DNA of 64,000 bases from Candidatus Eremiobacterota bacterium (GCA_031082125.1 JAVHLM010000015.1:1-64000); one strand, 5' to 3'. Counted from the first letter of the stretch, positions 51,950 through 61,754 are shown. The notes: generated from the sequence alone by a model not told the origin. A program made the numbers and translations.

Positions 51950-52010
51950 GGAGGATATAGGTGAGCCTCATGAGGCAGGCTGAGCTGAATGGGAGGGACC
52001 AGGAGGATAT

Positions 52011-53141
52011 ATGGCCAAGGACCGCAAGCCCGTAGTGTTTATCGTAGATGATGATGAAAAGAATCTGAAGATCATCTCCTCTGTGATTGAATCGTGCGGA
52101 TATGATTTCGTGACGGTGAAAAGTGGAATAGAAGCCATTGAGGTGGCGAGGACCATCACTCCCGACCTTATCTTCCTGGATATCATCATGCCCGAGATGG
52201 ATGGTGTAGAGACATGCCGCAGGCTCAAGGCCGAGGCCACTACCAAGACTGTGCCCGTGGTGATGATTACCGGCCTTGAAGACAGGGAATCCAAGATGAA
52301 GAGCCTCGAAGCCGGGGCCAGTGATTTCCTCACCAAGCCTTTCGATATCTCGGAGCTGAAGGTGAGGGCCAAAAACCTGCTGCGGGTAAAGGAGTTTGAG
52401 GATTTTCTCAAGCTCCATAACAGCATCCTCGAAAATGAGGTAAAGAGGAAATCGGATCAGCTCAGGGATACCCTCCAGGAGCTCAGCCTTTCGATGGACA
52501 GGCTGAAGGAGGGCTATTACGAGACCGTTTACCGCCTCTCGATTGTGGCTGAATACAAGGACGAGGGGACGGCGTCGCACATCTACCGGATCAGGCATTA
52601 CTGCAATCTCATAGCCAAGGCGCTTGGATGGCCTGAGAAGGCTATGGAGGCTCTCTCTTATGCAAGCCACATGCATGATATAGGGAAAGCGGGAGTCTCC
52701 ACGGAGATCCTGCTGAAGCCTGCGAAGCTTACCCCGGAGGAGTTCTCCCTCATGAAGCTTCATACCACCATTGGTGCAAGAATCCTCTCGGGGTCAACGT
52801 CAACACTGCTGCAGATGGCTGAGCGGATAGCCCTCACCCATCATGAGAGGTGGGACGGCACGGGATATCCCCGGGGGCTCAAGGGGGAGGAGATACCTAT
52901 CGAAGGCAGGATCATGATAATGGCCGACCAGTACGACTGCCTCAGAAGCGCCCGGCCTTACAAGCCCCAGTCAGATCACAAGACGGTCAGCAAGGTGATC
53001 ACTGAAGGTGACGGCCGTACGTTGCCCGAGCATTTTGATCCCACTATCCTCCAGATATTCCGGGATATCCATAAGGAATTCAACAAGGTATACGAAAAGT
53101 ACAAGTTCAGGCATAAGGAGAGATTTCCCGGCGACAGCTGA
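52011..53141 (+). CDS. Response regulator with HD-GYP phosphodiesterase output
   Basis: 376 residues; AGGAGG seven bases before the ATG. Receiver domain 1-125: FIVDDDEKN, phospho-acceptor Asp57 in IFLDIIMPEMDG, T87 in MITG, K109 in LTKPF. A coiled segment (130-165) leads to the HD-GYP domain (about 165-350): HIYRIRHYC, SHMHDIGKAGV with the HD pair, TTIGARILSG and HHERWDGTGYPRGLKGEEIP (the GYP motif), IMIMADQYDCLRS. It should degrade cyclic-di-GMP when phosphorylated. No histidine kinase is adjacent, so an orphan regulator. Confidence 0.93.
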   Translation: MAKDRKPVVFIVDDDEKNLKIISSVIESCGYDFVTVKSGIEAIEVARTITPDLIFLDIIMPEMDGVETCRRLKAEATTKTVPVVMITGLEDRESKMKSLEAGASDFLTKPFDISELKVRAKNLLRVKEFEDFLKLHNSILENEVKRKSDQLRDTLQELSLSMDRLKEGYYETVYRLSIVAEYKDEGTASHIYRIRHYCNLIAKALGWPEKAMEALSYASHMHDIGKAGVSTEILLKPAKLTPEEFSLMKLHTTIGARILSGSTSTLLQMAERIALTHHERWDGTGYPRGLKGEEIPIEGRIMIMADQYDCLRSARPYKPQSDHKTVSKVITEGDGRTLPEHFDPTILQIFRDIHKEFNKVYEKYKFRHKERFPGDS

Positions 53142-53243
53142 GCTTCGGCGGAAATGAGTTCCCATGGCTTGGGCGACAAAAATTGACGGATCATGAATGC
53201 CGTGCTATGTGGTAAGCAGCGAGAGAACTTTTTTCAGCCCCCA

Positions 53244-53272
53244 TTGCAAAATGAATCGTCCTGTGGTATAAT
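53244..53272 (+). promoter_or_regulatory. Sigma70-type promoter for rpmE
   Basis: TTGCAA (53244-53249) and TATAAT (53267-53272) are 17 bases apart, about 55 bases before the rpmE start. No L31-binding leader can be seen. Confidence 0.7.
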
Positions 53273-53325
53273 ACCTCACGTTCGATATACAAGCATCCAG
53301 GTGAGCTTTACAGAGGTGAACGGCA

Positions 53326-53541
53326 ATGAAGGACAAGATACATCCCAAGTGGTTTGAAGCTACATGCACATGCTCCTGCGGCTCGACCTTCCAGACCTTT
53401 TCAACGAGAAAGGGCCTCAAGGTGGAAGTGTGCTCGGCATGCCACCCGTACTACACGGGCAAGCAGAGAAGCCTCTCAGGCAAGGAAGGACAGGTGGAAA
53501 AGTTCCGCCAGAGATACGGCCTCGACAAGGAAGGGGAATAG
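53326..53541 (+). CDS. rpmE: Ribosomal protein bL31 (zinc form)
   Basis: 71 residues, standard length. Zinc-binding Cys at CTCSCG (14, 16, 18) and CSAC (36, 39), then HPYYTGKQ. The Zn form (not the YkgM-like paralogue) is made when zinc is plentiful. It has its own promoter and terminator. Confidence 0.95.
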   Translation: MKDKIHPKWFEATCTCSCGSTFQTFSTRKGLKVEVCSACHPYYTGKQRSLSGKEGQVEKFRQRYGLDKEGE

Positions 53542-53573
53542 GGATTCATCTCTCATGGTGAAGCCTCTTTAAT

Positions 53574-53606
53574 GAAAGAGGGAGAGCCTTGGCTCTCCTT
53601 CTTTGT
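53574..53606 (+). terminator. Intrinsic terminator after rpmE
   Basis: GAAAGAGGGAGAGCC pairs with GGCTCTCCTTCTTTG with one wobble and no unpaired loop beyond TT; the right arm is T-rich. Confidence 0.7.
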
Positions 53607-53651
53607 GTATTATCTCCTCTTCTCCATTTTCTCGAAAAGAAGGTGTTCCAG

Positions 53652-54344
53652 GTGAAAGTGACGCTCTTACAGCATACGCCTGAGCCTGAGAAGCTCGCGG
53701 CGGCAGCGGCGAGAGTCTGCTACTCCTCGCAGAGTGCCGGCGAGATCATGGAGGCCCTCACCACGGAAAAGATCCAGAAAAGGATTTCAGACTGCATAAA
53801 AAAAGGGCATCTTTCCATTGTGGAGCACGTGAGCTTCACTTTTTCCATAGAAGAGATCTCGAGAGTCACAAGCCACCAGCTCGTGAGGCACCGGATTGCC
53901 TCTTACTCGCAGCAAAGCCAGAGGTACGTCAAGATGGGGGGAAGCCCGGAGTTCGTGACGCCTCCGCGCATAAGGGACGATGAGCCCATGAAAGAGAAAT
54001 TCGATGCATTCATGGGCGATGCAATGAACTTTTATAATGAGATGGTGGGCCGGGGGATTCCCTGTGAGGATGCCCGCTATATCCTTCCCCAGGCCCTCTT
54101 TACCACTCTTGTGGTGACTATGAATGCCCGGGAGCTTCTTCATTTTTTCTCCCTGCGCTGCTGCAAGAAAGCCCAGTGGGAAATCCGGAAGCTTGCCTAT
54201 GCCATGCTTCGCGCCGTGATGAAGGTAGCGCCCGCCATATTTGAGCAGGCAGGCCCCTCATGCCTCTCGGGGGAATGCCCCAGCGCTGACATGAAGTGCT
54301 ATGAAAAAATGAGCCGTTTGAAACCAGGAGGTCTTGGCACATGA
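53652..54344 (+). CDS. thyX: FAD-dependent thymidylate synthase ThyX
   Basis: 230 residues from a GTG at 53652 (AAGGTG six bases upstream); an ATG at 53589 lies inside the terminator. The ThyX signature [14 protein letters not shown] carries the RHRx7S motif that binds FAD and dUMP, and [18 protein letters not shown] is the preceding His-rich segment. It makes dTMP from dUMP using methylenetetrahydrofolate and NADPH. Last codon overlaps the start of tdk (ATGA), pairing the de novo and salvage routes to dTMP. Confidence 0.95.
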   Translation: MKVTLLQHTPEPEKLAAAAARVCYSSQSAGEIMEALTTEKIQKRISDCIKKGHLSIVEHVSFTFSIEEISRVTSHQLVRHRIASYSQQSQRYVKMGGSPEFVTPPRIRDDEPMKEKFDAFMGDAMNFYNEMVGRGIPCEDARYILPQALFTTLVVTMNARELLHFFSLRCCKKAQWEIRKLAYAMLRAVMKVAPAIFEQAGPSCLSGECPSADMKCYEKMSRLKPGGLGT

Positions 54345-54952
54345 CAAAGAAAGGTTCTCTTGAAATCATCTGTGGAAGCATGTTCAGCGGGAAGAGCGAG
54401 GAGCTTATCAGGAGAATCAAGAGGGCCCAGATCGCCAGGCTCAAGGTCCAGGTCTTCAAGCCCTCAATGGATAGCCGCTTCGGGGTTCTGGAAGTGGTAT
54501 CGCACAGCGGATTCACGATAAAGGCCCTTCCCGTCACTCATCCTGACGAAATCCTGGAGCAGCTTGAAGAGGACACGGAAGTCGTGGCCATTGACGAGGT
54601 CCAGTTTTTCCCCATTGAGGTCGCTGAAATCTGTGACAGGCTTGCAAGCAGAGGCCTCAGGGTCATCGTGGCTGGCCTGGATATGGATTTCAAGGGGGAG
54701 CCTTTCGGGCCCGTTCCTTACCTGATGGCGAAGGCAGAGTCCGTGGACAAGCTAAATGCCATTTGTGTCGTATGCGGAGGGAATGCAAGCCGCTCGCAGA
54801 GGATTATAAACGGCCATCCCGCCGAGTATGACAGCCCCACTATCCTTGTGGGAGCGTCTGAAAAATACGAGGCACGGTGCAGGCACTGCCACAATGTGCC
54901 CCTCAGCCCTGCGAAGTACAGGCAGGAAGAAGAGCTTCCCCTTAAGTATTGA
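54341..54952 (+). CDS. tdk: Thymidine kinase (type II)
   Basis: 203 residues. P-loop [19 protein letters not shown] Walker [17 protein letters not shown] lasso region, and two zinc Cys pairs (CVVCGG, CRHCH). Salvages thymidine to dTMP. Start overlaps the thyX stop by four bases, so both are coupled. Confidence 0.95.
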   Translation: MTKKGSLEIICGSMFSGKSEELIRRIKRAQIARLKVQVFKPSMDSRFGVLEVVSHSGFTIKALPVTHPDEILEQLEEDTEVVAIDEVQFFPIEVAEICDRLASRGLRVIVAGLDMDFKGEPFGPVPYLMAKAESVDKLNAICVVCGGNASRSQRIINGHPAEYDSPTILVGASEKYEARCRHCHNVPLSPAKYRQEEELPLKY

Positions 54953-55009
54953 AGGAGCATTCTCCCATGGAATGGTATGCCGCAATCGGAATATCGTGTT
55001 GGAAAAGGA

Positions 55010-55038
55010 TTGCAGACTCTTGACTCTTATGGTATAAA
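55010..55038 (+). promoter_or_regulatory. Possible promoter for the prfA operon
   Basis: TTGCAG (55010-55015) and TATAAA (55033-55038) with a 17-base spacer. Confidence 0.45.
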
Positions 55039-55115
55039 GAGAGTATGGATGGTACGGGTGCACAGGGCACCGGCAGGCACGCTAAGCAGCATGGTATGGG
55101 CAGGAGGTAACGCGC

Positions 55116-56183
55116 ATGGAACAGAAGCTGGAAGAGATTGAAGCGCGGTATGAGGAGTTAAACAGGCAGCTCTGCGATAATGACGTTATCGGCAACCTGG
55201 AGAAATACAAGGAGCTTGCCAAGGAGCGCTCCGGGATAGAGGAGACAGTTAATGTCTTCCGCCATTACAAGAAAGTGAATGGCGCTCTCGAGGAGAACCT
55301 CAGCCTGGTGAGGTATGAGGAAGATACCGAGCTTGCCGAGTATATCAACTCCGAGATTGAAAAAGAGACCAGGGAGAAGGAGCAGCTCAAGGAGAAGCTC
55401 CTGAAGATGCTTATTCCCAAGGATCCTTACGATGAAAAGGATATCATAATGGAGATAAGGGGCGGGGCCGGTGGTGATGAGGCTGCCCTTTTTGCCGGCG
55501 ATCTCTTCAGGATGTACTGCAAATATGCCGAGAAGAAGCACTGGAAAAGCGAGGTCATGAGCTCCAACATCACGGGGCTGGGCGGCTTCAAGGAGGTAGT
55601 CTTCTCGATTTCCGGCAAGGGCGTCTATTCCAGGATGAAATTTGAGAGCGGCGTCCACAGGGTGCAGCGCGTGCCGGCCACCGAGGCAAGCGGGAGGGTC
55701 CATACCTCCACTGTCACCGTGGCGGTCCTGGTAGAGCCCGAGGAAGTGGACATCCAGGTCAATATCAATGATCTCCGTATTGACACTTACCGCTCCTCAG
55801 GCGCCGGCGGCCAGCATGTGAACAAGACCGATTCGGCCGTGAGGATCACCCACCTCCCCTCAGGCATCGTGGTGGCCTGCCAGGACGAGCGCTCACAGCA
55901 CCAGAACAGGGAAAAGGCAATGAGAATTCTCAGGGCGAAGCTGCTTGATCAGGAGAAGGTGAACCAGGAGATGGAGATCGCCAGGAACAGGAAATCACAG
56001 GTGGGGACCGGGGAGCGCAGCGAGAAGATCAGGACCTACAACTTCCCCCAGAGCCGCCTCACGGACCACAGGATCGGCCTCACGGTCCACAACCTCGAGT
56101 TCATCATGGAAGGCGATCTTGAAGATATCATCGATGCCCTTGTTGCTCACAGCCAGCAGTCAGCCATTCAGGCGACTGCGTAA
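55116..56183 (+). CDS. prfA: Peptide chain release factor 1
   Basis: 355 residues; AGGAGGT precedes the ATG. RF1 stop-codon reader PAT in [14 protein letters not shown], and GGQ in [19 protein letters not shown] that reaches the ribosome's catalytic centre. The PAT (not SPF) motif marks RF1, which reads UAA and UAG. The next gene modifies its GGQ Gln. First gene of a six- or seven-gene row. Confidence 0.97.
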   Translation: MEQKLEEIEARYEELNRQLCDNDVIGNLEKYKELAKERSGIEETVNVFRHYKKVNGALEENLSLVRYEEDTELAEYINSEIEKETREKEQLKEKLLKMLIPKDPYDEKDIIMEIRGGAGGDEAALFAGDLFRMYCKYAEKKHWKSEVMSSNITGLGGFKEVVFSISGKGVYSRMKFESGVHRVQRVPATEASGRVHTSTVTVAVLVEPEEVDIQVNINDLRIDTYRSSGAGGQHVNKTDSAVRITHLPSGIVVACQDERSQHQNREKAMRILRAKLLDQEKVNQEMEIARNRKSQVGTGERSEKIRTYNFPQSRLTDHRIGLTVHNLEFIMEGDLEDIIDALVAHSQQSAIQATA

Positions 56184-56216
56184 TACACGGAATATTTCGA
56201 GGTGACCTGCGACTCC

Positions 56217-57077
56217 ATGAGCAGCACTATAGCAGAAGTCCTCCAGAAGGGGAAGAAGTTCCTGGGCCGTTCAGCGTCATCGACACCGGAGCTTGACGCT
56301 GAGGTGCTGCTCTCCGCTGCCATGGCCCTCTCGCGGACGGAGCTCTATGTACATTTTGACCGGATCGTCAAAGTGCTTGAAATTGAAAAGTACGGGGCGA
56401 TGCTCGAGAAGAGGATGGAGGGGTTCCCTGTCTCTTACCTTACCGGCAGGAGGGAGTTCATGTCGCTTGTTTTCCAGCTCGACGCCACCTGCTTGATTCC
56501 GCGGGCCGAAACAGAGCTCCTCGTGGAAAAGGTAATGGCCTGGCTCGAAAAACAGGATATTCCCTCGCCCCGGGTTCTTGAGTTCGGCACGGGGAGCGGC
56601 TGCATAGCCTGCGCACTTGCCAGGTTTCTCCCCCCTGTCACCATTACCGCCACCGATATTTCCGGCGGGGCCCTTGCGATGGCGGAAAAAAATGCCGTGA
56701 GCCTGGGTGTCGCCCCCCGCATCCGTTTTACGAGAGGGGACCTCTATGATGCCATTGGCAGCGATGAGCCCTTTGATGTCATCGTATCAAATCCTCCCTA
56801 TGTGACTCACCAAGAATTCACTGAGCTGCCGAGAAGCGTGAGGGAATTTGAGCCGGTGATGGCGTTGCGGGCTGATGAAGGTGGTCTCTCCATCTCGCGG
56901 CGAATTATTGAAGGTTCGGCTTTATGGCTCAAGTCCCGGGGATTGATGGCCCTTGAGATAAATCCGGCCCTGGGCCGGGATCTCGTGGAGCTCCTCGCTG
57001 GAAACGGATTTCACCGCTGCGAGGTTCATGATGATCTTGCAGGGTTCCCCAGGGTGATAACTGCGGAAAAGAGGTAG
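56217..57077 (+). CDS. prmC: Release factor glutamine methyltransferase
   Basis: 286 residues from ATG 56217 with AGGTGA upstream; a GTG at 56202 overlaps that site. N-terminal helical domain (1-80), YLTGRREFMSLVF, SAM motif VLEFGTGSGCIACAL, and VSNPPYVTHQE, where NPPY binds Gln of the GGQ loop. Methylates RF1 and RF2. 33 bases after prfA. Confidence 0.95.
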   Translation: MSSTIAEVLQKGKKFLGRSASSTPELDAEVLLSAAMALSRTELYVHFDRIVKVLEIEKYGAMLEKRMEGFPVSYLTGRREFMSLVFQLDATCLIPRAETELLVEKVMAWLEKQDIPSPRVLEFGTGSGCIACALARFLPPVTITATDISGGALAMAEKNAVSLGVAPRIRFTRGDLYDAIGSDEPFDVIVSNPPYVTHQEFTELPRSVREFEPVMALRADEGGLSISRRIIEGSALWLKSRGLMALEINPALGRDLVELLAGNGFHRCEVHDDLAGFPRVITAEKR

Positions 57078-57082
57078 GTAGT

Positions 57083-57535
57083 GTGGATAATGACAAGAGC
57101 TTCCGGAAATTTGTAGGCGCAGTCCTTCCCGGGATTCTGAAGCACACAAGGGGCACTGCGGTGCAGGAATTGAAAATTGAGGAAGAGAACAGCCATATAG
57201 CTTTCAAGCGCACAGCAAGGGGCCCTGCTCCCTCCCGGGCCCCGAAGGTCAGGACGGCGGGCCATTCCGCCGGCAAGATCATCGCCATCACTTCAGGCCT
57301 TGTGGGATTTTTTCACCGTGCCGCCACCCCCTTTGAAACTCCTCTTGTGGAAAAGGGGCAGGAGGTGACAGACGGGCAGGTGATAGGCTACGTTGAATCA
57401 ATGAGGCTTATGCACGAGATACGATCACTCGCGTCGGGCATTATCACCGATATCCTGGTCGAGGAGAACGGCAGTGTCGAATACGGGACGGCCCTCATGC
57501 AGGTGAGGGACAATGAGGGAAGAAGCCGGGAATAA
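57083..57535 (+). CDS. accB: AccB-like biotinyl domain protein with Arg at the biotin site
   Basis: 150 residues from a GTG. The N-terminus (1-60) is helical then linker, as in AccB. Residues 65-145 are the biotinyl barrel: IIAITSGLVGFFHRAATPF, EKGQEVTDGQVIGYVESMRLMHEI and a closing strand pair. In working carriers the turn is EAMKM or ESMKL; here it reads ESMRL with Arg108 (AGG at 57404-57406) in place of the biotinylated Lys. It lies five bases after prmC and ten before accC, the usual accB place. A single AAG to AGG change would give it, or it is a non-biotinylated paralogue. Confidence 0.8.
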   Translation: MDNDKSFRKFVGAVLPGILKHTRGTAVQELKIEEENSHIAFKRTARGPAPSRAPKVRTAGHSAGKIIAITSGLVGFFHRAATPFETPLVEKGQEVTDGQVIGYVESMRLMHEIRSLASGIITDILVEENGSVEYGTALMQVRDNEGRSRE

Positions 57536-57545
57536 GGAGAAAGCT

Positions 57546-58916
57546 GTGTTCAAAAAAATACTGATTGCAAACAGGGGCGAGATTGCCCTCCGGGTCATAA
57601 GGGCCTGCAGGGAGCTGGGCATTGCCACGGTGGCGATATATTCCGAAGTTGACAAGGAGTCGCTCCATGTGAAGATGGCCGACGAAGCTTATTGCGTGGG
57701 GCCTGCGAGGGTCCTGAACAGCTACCTCAATATTCCCAATATCATCAGTGCCGCCATTATCAGCAAGGCTGAGGCCATTCACCCCGGATACGGCCTCCTC
57801 GCGGAAAACGTGGCATTCGCTGAAATCTGTGACAGCCACGGCATACAATTCATCGGGCCCTCTGTGGCTTCAATGGTGCTCATGGGAGACAAGTCCAGGG
57901 CAAGGGAGACCATGGAGGGCTATGGCATCCCCATAGTGCCCGGCACCAAAATCATACAGAACAGCAAGGAAGCTGCCGACTTTGCCAGGAAGTGCGATTA
58001 CCCCCTTATCATCAAGGCCACGTCAGGAGGGGGCGGCAAGGGAATGAGGGTCGTGACCAACGAAGAGGAGCTCCTCAAGTGCATCATGACGGCAAAAGCC
58101 GAGGCAAGGACATCCTTTGATGATGACAGGATTTACCTGGAGAAGTACCTTCCGCGGTCCAAGCACATTGAGTTCCAGATTGTGGCTGACGAGCGGGGGA
58201 ACGTGATACATCTGGGAGAGCGCGACTGCTCCATCCAGAGGAGGAATCAGAAGCTCATTGAAGAAGCTCCCTCAGGGGCTGTGAGCAAGAAGCTCAGAAA
58301 GGAGATGGGAGACGCCGCCGTCAAGGGTTCGAAGCTCTCAGGCTATACAGGCGTGGGAACCATAGAGTTTCTCCTTGACCTTGATTCCGGGAGATTCTAT
58401 TTCATGGAGATGAACACCAGGATCCAGGTGGAGCACCCTGTGACCGAAATGGTGACAGGAATTGACCTGGTGAAGGAGCAGATCAGAATTGCCGCAGGTG
58501 AAAAGCTGATGCTCTCGCAGGGCGATGTCGCACTTTACGGCCACAGCATTGAATGCCGGATAAATGCCGAAGACCCCGAGAAGGGATTTGCCCCTTCAAC
58601 AGGGGTGATTACAAAACTCCACTTTCCCGGCGGCCCCGGCCTTCGGATTGACAGCCATATATACCAGGGCTCAGAGGTCTCTCCCTATTATGACTCCCTC
58701 CTTGCAAAGGTAATCTCCTTCGGCCATGACCGCAGCGAGGCCATCGCAAGAATGAGGAGGGCTCTTGATGAATTCCAGATTGAAGGAGTGAAGACCACCG
58801 TACCTTTTCACAAGAGAATTCTCGAAAGTGTTGATTTCCGGAAGGGGGAGATCCATACCTCCTTTGTCGAGAAAAGCCTTTCACAGATTCTCAGCGGGCA
58901 AGAGGTAAAGAAATAG
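57546..58916 (+). CDS. accC: Biotin carboxylase subunit of acetyl-CoA carboxylase
   Basis: 456 residues from a GTG at 57546 (AAGGAGA six bases upstream). Biotin carboxylase motifs: KKILIANRGEIALRVIRA, IHPGYGLLAEN, the ATP-grasp Gly loop TSGGGGKGMR, HIEFQIVADE, RDCSIQRRNQKLIEEAPS, and FYFMEMNTRIQVEHPVTEMVTGIDLV. Carboxylates biotin on the carrier with bicarbonate and ATP. One base overlap with nusB. Complete; no sign of damage. Confidence 0.96.
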   Translation: MFKKILIANRGEIALRVIRACRELGIATVAIYSEVDKESLHVKMADEAYCVGPARVLNSYLNIPNIISAAIISKAEAIHPGYGLLAENVAFAEICDSHGIQFIGPSVASMVLMGDKSRARETMEGYGIPIVPGTKIIQNSKEAADFARKCDYPLIIKATSGGGGKGMRVVTNEEELLKCIMTAKAEARTSFDDDRIYLEKYLPRSKHIEFQIVADERGNVIHLGERDCSIQRRNQKLIEEAPSGAVSKKLRKEMGDAAVKGSKLSGYTGVGTIEFLLDLDSGRFYFMEMNTRIQVEHPVTEMVTGIDLVKEQIRIAAGEKLMLSQGDVALYGHSIECRINAEDPEKGFAPSTGVITKLHFPGGPGLRIDSHIYQGSEVSPYYDSLLAKVISFGHDRSEAIARMRRALDEFQIEGVKTTVPFHKRILESVDFRKGEIHTSFVEKSLSQILSGQEVKK

Positions 58917-59437
58917 TGAGAAAGAGGACTATTGCAAGGATCCTGGCGCTATCAGCACTATTTCAGGTCGATGTGGGAGGGATTCATCCCGCCAAGGCCA
59001 TGGAGAATGTTTTTTTCAGCATTGATGATGAGGTGCTGGGGATTTTCCTTGATGAGGGAAAGGAGAAAGGGATCCTCAGGAAAATATCGTCAAGGGAGAA
59101 GCTCCGAGGGTATCTTGACGATGAGAAGTTCCGCTCCTTTGCCGATGAGCTCTTTTCCGGCGTCCTTCAGCATATTCAAGAGCTTGATGCATCTATAGAG
59201 GAGAAGCTGAAAAACTGGAAATACGAGAGAGTCGCCAAGGTGGAGAAGAACATCCTGAGGCTAGCCCTCTTCGAGATGCTTTACAGGGATGATATACCGG
59301 TTGAAGTCTCGATAGATGAGGCCGTGGAACTGGCAAAGATATTCGGCGACAGGGATTCGGGCAGGTTTGTGAACGGGATTCTCGGTGCAATAAAAGGTGA
59401 CGAGGTGAAAGAGCATGACAGGTCAGAAGAAGCCTAA
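58916..59437 (+). CDS. nusB: Transcription antitermination factor NusB
   Basis: 173 residues from a GTG. The helical NusB fold: RTIARILALSALFQVDVG at the start, then KVEKNILRLALFEMLYRDDIPVEVSIDEAVELAKIFGDRDSGRFVNGILG. With NusE it binds boxA of rRNA leaders. Longer than E. coli NusB (139) by an insert in residues 25-70. Overlaps the PBP gene by 23 bases. Confidence 0.93.
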   Translation: MRKRTIARILALSALFQVDVGGIHPAKAMENVFFSIDDEVLGIFLDEGKEKGILRKISSREKLRGYLDDEKFRSFADELFSGVLQHIQELDASIEEKLKNWKYERVAKVEKNILRLALFEMLYRDDIPVEVSIDEAVELAKIFGDRDSGRFVNGILGAIKGDEVKEHDRSEEA

Positions 59438-61754
59438 AAGAACATTTCTCAAGGTAGTGCTGGTTTTCTTTTTTATCGCTCTTTTTATCGCGATTTTCCT
59501 CTTCGGCGTAGTGCTTGCAGTGGTGAGCACCTGCTCCAGGGGTCTTCCCGACGTGGAAAAGCTCACCAAGTTTGAGCCCAGCGAGACCTCCAGGATATTC
59601 TCTTCGGACGGCAAGGTCATCGGCGTGCTCTTCAAGGAGAACCGGTTCTGGGTGGCCATCGAGGATATTCCTCAGACCATGCAGGATGCCATGATTGCAA
59701 TTGAGGATGAGAGGTTCTATTCTCACAGGGGAATCGATCCCAGGTCCATTGCGCGCGCCGCTTACGAGGATTTCAAGGGCGGCGGGGCATCCCAGGGCGC
59801 AAGCACTATCACCATGCAGCTCGCGAGGAACATATTCCTTCATCCCCAGAAAAGCCTCCACAGGAAGATCCAGGAGATCATACTTGCCATTCAGATTGAG
59901 AGGAGATATACCAAAAAGGAGATTCTGGAGCTCTATTTCAACCAGATTTACTTCGGCGCCGGAGCCTATGGCATTGAGGCAGCGGCCCAGACTTACTTCG
60001 GGAAGCATGCGAAAGAACTTACCCTTGCGGAGAGCGCCATGATTGCAGGCCTTCCGCCTGCGCCGAGTGTCTATTCACCTTTTGTGGACGAGGAGTCGGC
60101 GAAAAAACGCCAGGCCTACGTGCTCGACAACATGGTAAAGTGCGGCTACATCAACACGCAGCAGGCAAAGAAGGCCAAAGAGCTCCAGCTCGCCTATGCC
60201 CCCAGGAAGTCGGAGTTCCAGCTCATCAAGTATCCCTATTTTACCTCGTACGTGCTGAAACAGCTCTCGCAGAAATACAGCGATGACCTCCTCTACCGGG
60301 GCGGCCTGAAAATATATACCACCGTGGACCTGGCAATGCAGAAATATGGCCAGGATGCCATCAGGGACGGCATCTCCTTGGCCAAGAACCAGGGCATGAA
60401 TGCCTCCAACGGCGCGCTTGTAGCCATTGACCCCAGGAACGGCTATATCAAGTGCATGGTGGGCGGGCTCAATTATACAGAGAGGAACCAGTTCAACAGG
60501 GCCTGGCAGGCGCGCCGCCAGCCCGGTTCGTCTTTCAAGACTTTCATTTACACGGCGGCGATTGACAGCGGCTATTCACCCGACTCCCTCGTTGATGACA
60601 GCCCTGTCTCTTACCAGACAGCCGACGGTGTCTTCTGGTCTCCGGGAAACTGCGACAGGAACTTCCGCGGCACCATGACCTTCCGCGATGCGGTGAAGTG
60701 GTCCCGCAATGTCTGTGCCGTCAAGGTCCTTGACAAGCTGGGAATTGACAAGGTGATTGATTATACTCACAGGATGGGAATCAGGGACCCGATAGAGCAC
60801 CATCTCTCAATAGGGCTCGGAAGCGCCGTGGTAACCCCGCTGGATATGGCTTCAGCTTACGGAGTCCTGGCAAATGGAGGCATCAGGTGCGAGCCCACCG
60901 CGATAAAGATGATTATCGATCCTTCAGGCACTGTCATTGAAGATCACCGCTGGCCCCAGGCCGAGGAAATACTTCCTGAGTCCACTGCCTTCACCATGAC
61001 CGAGATACTGAAGACCGTCATAGAAGGCGGCACGGGTACGGCAGCCCAGATAGGGCGTGAAGCGGCGGGAAAGACAGGTACCACCGACGAGTTCAGGGAT
61101 GCCTGGTTCGTGGGCTATGTGCCACAGCTTACCTGTGCCGTGTGGACGGGGAATGATGATTATACCCAGATGAACCACGTGTACGGCGGCGATCTTGCCG
61201 CGCCCATCTGGGCGAACTTCATGAAGAAGGCCCTGGCGAGGGACAAGAAGCTGGCCTTTTACACTGATCCGAAGGGGATGGCCGGGGTGTACCTCTGTGC
61301 CGAGACAAACCTTCGATGCACGGGGTCCTGCCCCAACGTGGTGAAGAAGTATTTCAAGACCTATGAGGTTCCCCAGAAGTTCTGCTCAAAGCATGGGCCC
61401 ATAAAATATACACCGAAAGGAAGGAAGCCCGACAAGGAGCTTGCTTCGCCAGTCAAGCCCGGTGGAGAGGCAAGTGCCCAGACCAGCATTGGGCCCCTCA
61501 GGCCTGAGGGACAGCCGCGCCCGCCCGATGCGCAGCTTCCTCTCTCGGGAAGCGGCGGATCAGGGGCAGCCCAGCCGATTTACCGGCCCAAGGCGATAGA
61601 GATCCCCAAGCCTTCCGAAGAGGTTGGAAGGCCCCAGGCCATTGAGATCCCTGCGCCTCCCTCCGAGCCGTCTCATCAGGTGATTGAGATCCCTGCGCCT
61701 CCAAAGGATGAGGCTCCTGAGCCGCAGAACACGTCTCCCGGGGTCGAGCTGTAG
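59415..61754 (+). CDS. mrcA: Class A penicillin-binding protein (PBP1A type)
   Basis: 779 residues. Membrane anchor 10-40. Glycosyltransferase domain 50-240 with catalytic EDERFYSHRGID, GASTITMQLARN and KEILELYFNQIYFG. Transpeptidase domain 300-640 with RRQPGSSFKTFIYT (SxxK), KWSRNVCAVK (SRN) and GKTGTTDEFRDAW (KTG). A Pro-rich tail from about 690 has three near-copies of IEIPxP. It polymerises and crosslinks peptidoglycan. Overlap with nusB suggests coupled translation. Confidence 0.95.
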   Translation: MTGQKKPKRTFLKVVLVFFFIALFIAIFLFGVVLAVVSTCSRGLPDVEKLTKFEPSETSRIFSSDGKVIGVLFKENRFWVAIEDIPQTMQDAMIAIEDERFYSHRGIDPRSIARAAYEDFKGGGASQGASTITMQLARNIFLHPQKSLHRKIQEIILAIQIERRYTKKEILELYFNQIYFGAGAYGIEAAAQTYFGKHAKELTLAESAMIAGLPPAPSVYSPFVDEESAKKRQAYVLDNMVKCGYINTQQAKKAKELQLAYAPRKSEFQLIKYPYFTSYVLKQLSQKYSDDLLYRGGLKIYTTVDLAMQKYGQDAIRDGISLAKNQGMNASNGALVAIDPRNGYIKCMVGGLNYTERNQFNRAWQARRQPGSSFKTFIYTAAIDSGYSPDSLVDDSPVSYQTADGVFWSPGNCDRNFRGTMTFRDAVKWSRNVCAVKVLDKLGIDKVIDYTHRMGIRDPIEHHLSIGLGSAVVTPLDMASAYGVLANGGIRCEPTAIKMIIDPSGTVIEDHRWPQAEEILPESTAFTMTEILKTVIEGGTGTAAQIGREAAGKTGTTDEFRDAWFVGYVPQLTCAVWTGNDDYTQMNHVYGGDLAAPIWANFMKKALARDKKLAFYTDPKGMAGVYLCAETNLRCTGSCPNVVKKYFKTYEVPQKFCSKHGPIKYTPKGRKPDKELASPVKPGGEASAQTSIGPLRPEGQPRPPDAQLPLSGSGGSGAAQPIYRPKAIEIPKPSEEVGRPQAIEIPAPPSEPSHQVIEIPAPPKDEAPEPQNTSPGVEL

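Noticed and set aside
51921-52763. Minus-strand open frame of 280 codons opposite the HD-GYP regulator
   Set aside because: Antisense to clear receiver and HD-GYP domains; composition is that of a shadow frame.
57304-57345. Possible tRNA or other RNA gene search, including the GGTTCGA-like string in accC near 58326
   Set aside because: No cloverleaf or discriminator end could be built; the strings are inside strong coding sequence.
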